From contig DROB01000269.1 of assembly GCA_011321985.1 (NCBI GenBank), positions 1 to 9,531 on the forward strand: 9,531 nucleotides of DNA, given 5' to 3'. The notes under the pieces were generated by a model that saw only the letters and a list, made by a program, of their open reading frames with translations, ran no database searches and was not told the origin of the DNA. Positions 6,581 to 9,531 of this stretch are shown piece after piece (position 1 is the stretch's first letter; every line of letters begins with the position of its first letter). This stretch comes from Gammaproteobacteria bacterium. Its GTDB lineage: Bacteria; Pseudomonadota; Gammaproteobacteria; SZUA-229. Made by a program: the position numbers and the translations under genes.

Positions 6581-7654
6581 CTATCTAATGTTGAAATAAA
6601 TTTTTTCAGAAATCTCATTCCACGCAGACACCTGTTTATAAAACTTGTTATAGGAGTCGTATATCTTTTGCGCAGCTTTATTCTTCGAAGCCAGCTCGCT
6701 GACTACATCGTTCGATAATTCTTTGAGCTTACTCAGTACATCATCGGGTAATTTACGCACATCGACTTTATGCTTGTTTATCAAGGTATCCAGTGCGGTA
6801 TTATTTTTTGCAACATACTCCATGGTCATGTTCTGATTGACTATCTTGCAGGCATTATCCACGATGGACTTCAGGTCTGCGGGCAGAGCTTCGAAGGATT
6901 TCTTGTTTATTATCGCTTCCAGCGTCGTACCGGGCTCATGCCATCCGGGATAGTAATAATATTTAGCGGCTTTATGCAGACCGAAAGCCAGGTCATTGTA
7001 AGGTCCAACCCACTCTGTAGCATCGATAGCACCACTTTTCAGTGAAGTAAACAGCTCCCCTCCGGGCAGGTTAACCGGAGTTCCTCCCGCGCGTTTTAAT
7101 ACCTCGCCACCCAGACCCGGGATACGCATCTTCAGCCCTTTCAGATCTTTTGTACTGTTTATCTCTTTATTGAACCAGCCTGCCATCTGCACCGTGGTAT
7201 TACCTGCAGCTGCAGGGATAACACCAAAGGGTTCATAGGTTTCCCGCCATAGCTCCAGACCACCCCCATAATATAACCAGGATGTCATCTCCTGCGCATT
7301 CATGCCAAACGGAACGGTCGAAAAAAACTGGGCTTCTTCGATTTTTCCCTTCCAGTAATATGCCGCACCATGCCCCATCTGCGCCGTGCCTCGCGACACT
7401 GCATCGAATACTTCAAACGCCGGAACCAGTTCACCGGCACCATACACTTTCACTTTGATACGACCATCGGTCATCTCGGTTATGAGATCAGCCAACTGGT
7501 TTGCTCCGGTACCTAATACCGGAAAATTTTTAGGCCAGGTGGTGACCATCTTCCATTTTATTTTAGTATCTGCACTGACGATAGCCGGGGCGACAACGCT
7601 ACCTGTTGTAACAGCACCTATACTGGCATTTTTTATAAAGTCACGACGTTTCAT
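6581..7654 (-). CDS. TRAP-type (DctP/TakP-like) periplasmic solute-binding protein, Tat-exported
   Basis: A 357-residue periplasmic binding protein of the DctP family. The N-terminus MKRRDFIKNAS is a twin-arginine signal, with probable cleavage after VSA (residue 28), so it would be exported folded. The conserved segments AGELVPAFEVFDAVSRGT, NTTVQMAGWF, LKGLKMRIPG and ATEWVGPYND, and the motif YYYYPGWHEPG, follow the TakP branch that binds 2-oxoacids and related monocarboxylates. Arg177 is the expected carboxylate-binding arginine. Gln156, Glu214 and Trp215 fall where, to my recollection, TakP coordinates a cation. The start is set by AGGGG, 5 bases upstream. The membrane subunits DctQ and DctM are absent on both sides; the upstream gene is uvrD and the downstream ones are DUF1289 and a sensor kinase. 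It may feed a TRAP permease encoded elsewhere or present ligand to the kinase. The exact ligand is not known. Confidence 0.95.
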   Translation of the reverse strand: MKRRDFIKNASIGAVTTGSVVAPAIVSADTKIKWKMVTTWPKNFPVLGTGANQLADLITEMTDGRIKVKVYGAGELVPAFEVFDAVSRGTAQMGHGAAYYWKGKIEEAQFFSTVPFGMNAQEMTSWLYYGGGLELWRETYEPFGVIPAAAGNTTVQMAGWFNKEINSTKDLKGLKMRIPGLGGEVLKRAGGTPVNLPGGELFTSLKSGAIDATEWVGPYNDLAFGLHKAAKYYYYPGWHEPGTTLEAIINKKSFEALPADLKSIVDNACKIVNQNMTMEYVAKNNTALDTLINKHKVDVRKLPDDVLSKLKELSNDVVSELASKNKAAQKIYDSYNKFYKQVSAWNEISEKIYFNIR

Positions 7655-7683
7655 AGTTACCCCTTATTCATTATTCGTGTTGG

Positions 7684-7698
7684 TTCATAACTTATGAA
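7684..7698. promoter_or_regulatory. Perfect 15-base palindrome upstream of the binding-protein gene, possible operator
   Basis: TTCATAA and TTATGAA flank one central base, giving a perfect 7-bp dyad that ends 29 bases before the ATG at 7654. It lies downstream of the predicted -10, within the leader, where a repressor could block elongation or initiation. A dimeric regulator site is a reasonable guess; AT-rich dyads of this size can also arise by chance. No regulator gene sits beside it. Confidence 0.4.
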
Positions 7699-7717
7699 AA
7701 CCCTGATTAATTCAGGG
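7697..7717 (-). terminator. Hairpin followed by short T-run: weak terminator of uvrD or leader stem-loop
   Basis: On the - strand CCCTGA, a 5-base loop ATTAA, and TCAGGG form a 6-bp stem (7701-7717), followed by TTTTC. It lies 114 bases past the uvrD stop, so it could end uvrD transcription. It also overlaps the expected start point of the promoter at 7722-7750, so it could instead sit at the 5' end of the binding-protein mRNA or act as an operator. The T-run is short, so termination would be leaky. Confidence 0.4.
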
Positions 7718-7721
7718 CTTC

Positions 7722-7750
7722 CTTATATGTTCCCATGCACCGCCTGGCAA
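7722..7750 (-). promoter_or_regulatory. Sigma70-like promoter for the binding protein-DUF1289-kinase unit
   Basis: Read on the - strand, TTGCCA (complement of 7745-7750, 5 of 6 to TTGACA) is followed after exactly 17 bases by TATAAG (complement of 7722-7727, 5 of 6 to TATAAT). Transcription would start near 7715, leaving a leader of about 60 bases before the ATG at 7654. Placement in the gap between uvrD and the binding protein, pointing at the latter, supports it. No other pair this good was seen in the gap. Confidence 0.55.
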
Positions 7751-7830
7751 CAAGAAAATTTCTGTAAGTGCATCGATGTACCGTGGACACATAATATTTT
7801 AAATGCCGGGTCTCTGCGGTAAACTATCTT

Positions 7831-9531
7831 CTAAGCTGGTGACAGATTAGCATAGGCCATCACCAGCCACTTACTGCCTTCATACTCAAAATTTACCTGC
7901 ACCCTGGCGTGGCTGCCATCACCCTCTAGATTGGTCACCATGCCTTCGCCAAACTTTTTGTGTATCACTCGCTGACCTACATAGACACCATTAACAGTTT
8001 CTGTCGATCGATACGATGATGCTTTATACTGAGGTGTAGACACCTTATGATGGGTATTATGTCGGCCCCTTACCTCGCTAACAAGATGCTCGGGGATCTC
8101 ACTGATAAACCGCGATGGTGACGGGTACATATCCTGACCATATAAACGTCGATGTTCTGCACAACTGACTACCAGCTGCTCGCGCGCACGTGTGATGCCA
8201 ACATAACAGAGTCGGCGCTCTTCTTCCAGTTTACCCTCTTCCTCCAGTGAGCGCTGGCTGGGAAACAGACCTTCCTCCATACCGACTATGAAGACCAGAG
8301 GAAACTCCAGTCCTTTCGCACTGTGCATGGTCATCAGCTGTACACAATCATCCCATTCTGCAGCCTGCCCTTCACCAGCCTCCAGTGCTGCATGCGTCAG
8401 GAATGCTGTTAGCTCATCCATCGGAACTTCGAGCTCTGATTGATCATATTCAAAACCGCGGGCAGCGGTGATCAGTTCTTCGATATTCTCTACCCGTGCC
8501 TGTGCTTTTTCGGTTTTCTCTTTATCGTAATATTCGATCAAACCTGAGTTATGCACGACATGATCAACCTGCTCGTGCAATTGCATCTCGCTGGTATCTG
8601 CCCCCAGGCCTGCGATCAGGTCAAGGAAAGCCTGTAATGCATTAGCTGCACGTGCTGGCAGACCCTTGTCTTCTAGAATCTGCTTTGCAGCCTGCCACAT
8701 CGGATAATCAAACAGCTTTGCCACTTCGCGTACTTTTTCTATGCTGCGCTCACCGATACCACGCGTCGGTGTGTTGACCACTCGTTCGAAAGAGGCATCA
8801 TCACTGGGGTTATCCATCAGCCGGAGATAGGCCAGTGCGTTCTTGATCTCGGCCCGTTCGAAGAATCGCATGCCACCATAGACCCGATACGGAATACCTT
8901 CACTGACAAAACGTTCTTCGAATATCCGTGATTGTGCGTTAGAACGATAGAGTATCGCTACATCGGCACGAGCATGACCTGCACTGACAAACTGTTTTAT
9001 CTTATCGAGCACGAAGTGTGCTTCATCACGCTCATCATAGGCGTTGTAGAATATTATCTGTTCACCATCTTCACCACCACTCCATAGCTTTTTACCCATG
9101 CGATCTGCGTTATTCTCTATCAGCGCATTTGCTGCGGAGAGGATAGTGGTGGTCGAACGATAATTCTGCTCGAGTTTTATCACCTCGGCAGTCGGGAAGT
9201 CTTGCTGGAAACGCTGGATATTTTCGACCCGTGCACCGCGCCAGCCATAGATCGCCTGGTCATCATCACCGACGATAAAAACCTTATTTGATCTACCTGC
9301 AAGCAGCTGGATCAGCGCATACTGGATAGTATTGGTATCCTGAAACTCATCGACCAGGATGTGCTGAAAACGTTTTTGATAATGTGACTGTAGTGATTCA
9401 TTATCACGGATCAATTCCAGTGTGCGCAATAATAGCTCTGCAAAATCGATGACACCGGCACGTTCACAGGCAACTTCGTAAGCCATGTATATCCGAACCA
9501 GCTGTTCGTATACAGGATTACGTGTGGTATC
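7831..9531 (-). CDS. uvrD: DNA helicase II UvrD, N-terminus cut by window edge
   Basis: A superfamily 1A 3'-to-5' DNA helicase acting in nucleotide excision and mismatch repair. The frame stays open from the stop (TAG at 7831-7833) to the window edge, giving 566 residues. The ATG at 9484-9486 is internal, because the 15 codons before it also fit the family. Motif II is LVDEFQDT (about residues 59-66 of the fragment), motif III is GDDDQAIYGWRGA (88-100), and LEQNYRST follows. Motif V is TMHSAKGLEF (401-410) and motif VI is YVGITRARE (443-451). The C-terminal Tudor-like domain starts near YVGQRVIHKKFGEG, about 50 residues from the end. Compared with the 720-residue E. coli protein, about 155-160 residues are missing, including the Walker A motif, because of the window edge and not a mutation. 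Identity to E. coli UvrD is high along its length, which separates it from Rep and PcrA. It is unrelated in function to the neighbours. Confidence 0.97.
   Translation of the reverse strand, partial: DTTRNPVYEQLVRIYMAYEVACERAGVIDFAELLLRTLELIRDNESLQSHYQKRFQHILVDEFQDTNTIQYALIQLLAGRSNKVFIVGDDDQAIYGWRGARVENIQRFQQDFPTAEVIKLEQNYRSTTTILSAANALIENNADRMGKKLWSGGEDGEQIIFYNAYDERDEAHFVLDKIKQFVSAGHARADVAILYRSNAQSRIFEERFVSEGIPYRVYGGMRFFERAEIKNALAYLRLMDNPSDDASFERVVNTPTRGIGERSIEKVREVAKLFDYPMWQAAKQILEDKGLPARAANALQAFLDLIAGLGADTSEMQLHEQVDHVVHNSGLIEYYDKEKTEKAQARVENIEELITAARGFEYDQSELEVPMDELTAFLTHAALEAGEGQAAEWDDCVQLMTMHSAKGLEFPLVFIVGMEEGLFPSQRSLEEEGKLEEERRLCYVGITRAREQLVVSCAEHRRLYGQDMYPSPSRFISEIPEHLVSEVRGRHNTHHKVSTPQYKASSYRSTETVNGVYVGQRVIHKKFGEGMVTNLEGDGSHARVQVNFEYEGSKWLVMAYANLSPA

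Noticed and set aside
9484..9486. ATG as the true start of the helicase gene
   Set aside because: The frame stays open to the window edge with UvrD-like residues, and a start here would remove Walker A, so it is an internal methionine.

Overview
The window looks like the chromosome of a gammaproteobacterium of moderate GC content. The main evidence is the right-hand gene, which follows Escherichia coli UvrD closely across all helicase motifs and the C-terminal Tudor-like domain. The genus cannot be told from the sequence.

Left part (1-3481, + strand): an arsenic-resistance operon in tight head-to-tail order. It contains the 3' part of arsR (cut by the window edge), a thioredoxin-coupled arsC arsenate reductase, an ACR3-type arsenite efflux permease, a DUF318/ArsP_1-type permease, a small AhpD/carboxymuconolactone-decarboxylase-like protein without the usual CxxC, and a small thioredoxin-fold protein of the 'redox-active disulfide protein 2' type. 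Together they would sense arsenite, reduce arsenate and export arsenite. The last three genes probably add a second, less understood permease and thiol module. Four of the six products carry adjacent Cys-Cys pairs at or near the C-terminus.

Middle (3482-3546): a 65-base gap between convergent genes. It holds an imperfect dyad with the look of a dispersed intergenic repeat and no convincing terminator.

Central to right part (7750 down to 3547, - strand): a three-gene transcription unit. It begins with a well-formed sigma70-like promoter followed by two dyads. The genes are a Tat-exported TRAP-type solute-binding protein related to 2-oxoacid binders such as TakP, a 62-residue Cys-rich DUF1289 protein, and a 936-residue hybrid sensor kinase (7TMR-DISM membrane sensor, PAS, HisKA, HATPase, receiver). 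No TRAP membrane subunits (DctQ/DctM) lie within the window. The binding protein may therefore serve the kinase as a periplasmic ligand sensor rather than, or as well as, transport. This is inference.

Right edge (7831-9531, - strand): the 3' four-fifths of uvrD (DNA helicase II), a housekeeping repair gene whose start lies outside the window. No gene-free stretch exceeds about 180 bases. I see no tRNA, rRNA, CRISPR array, insertion sequence or phage gene.
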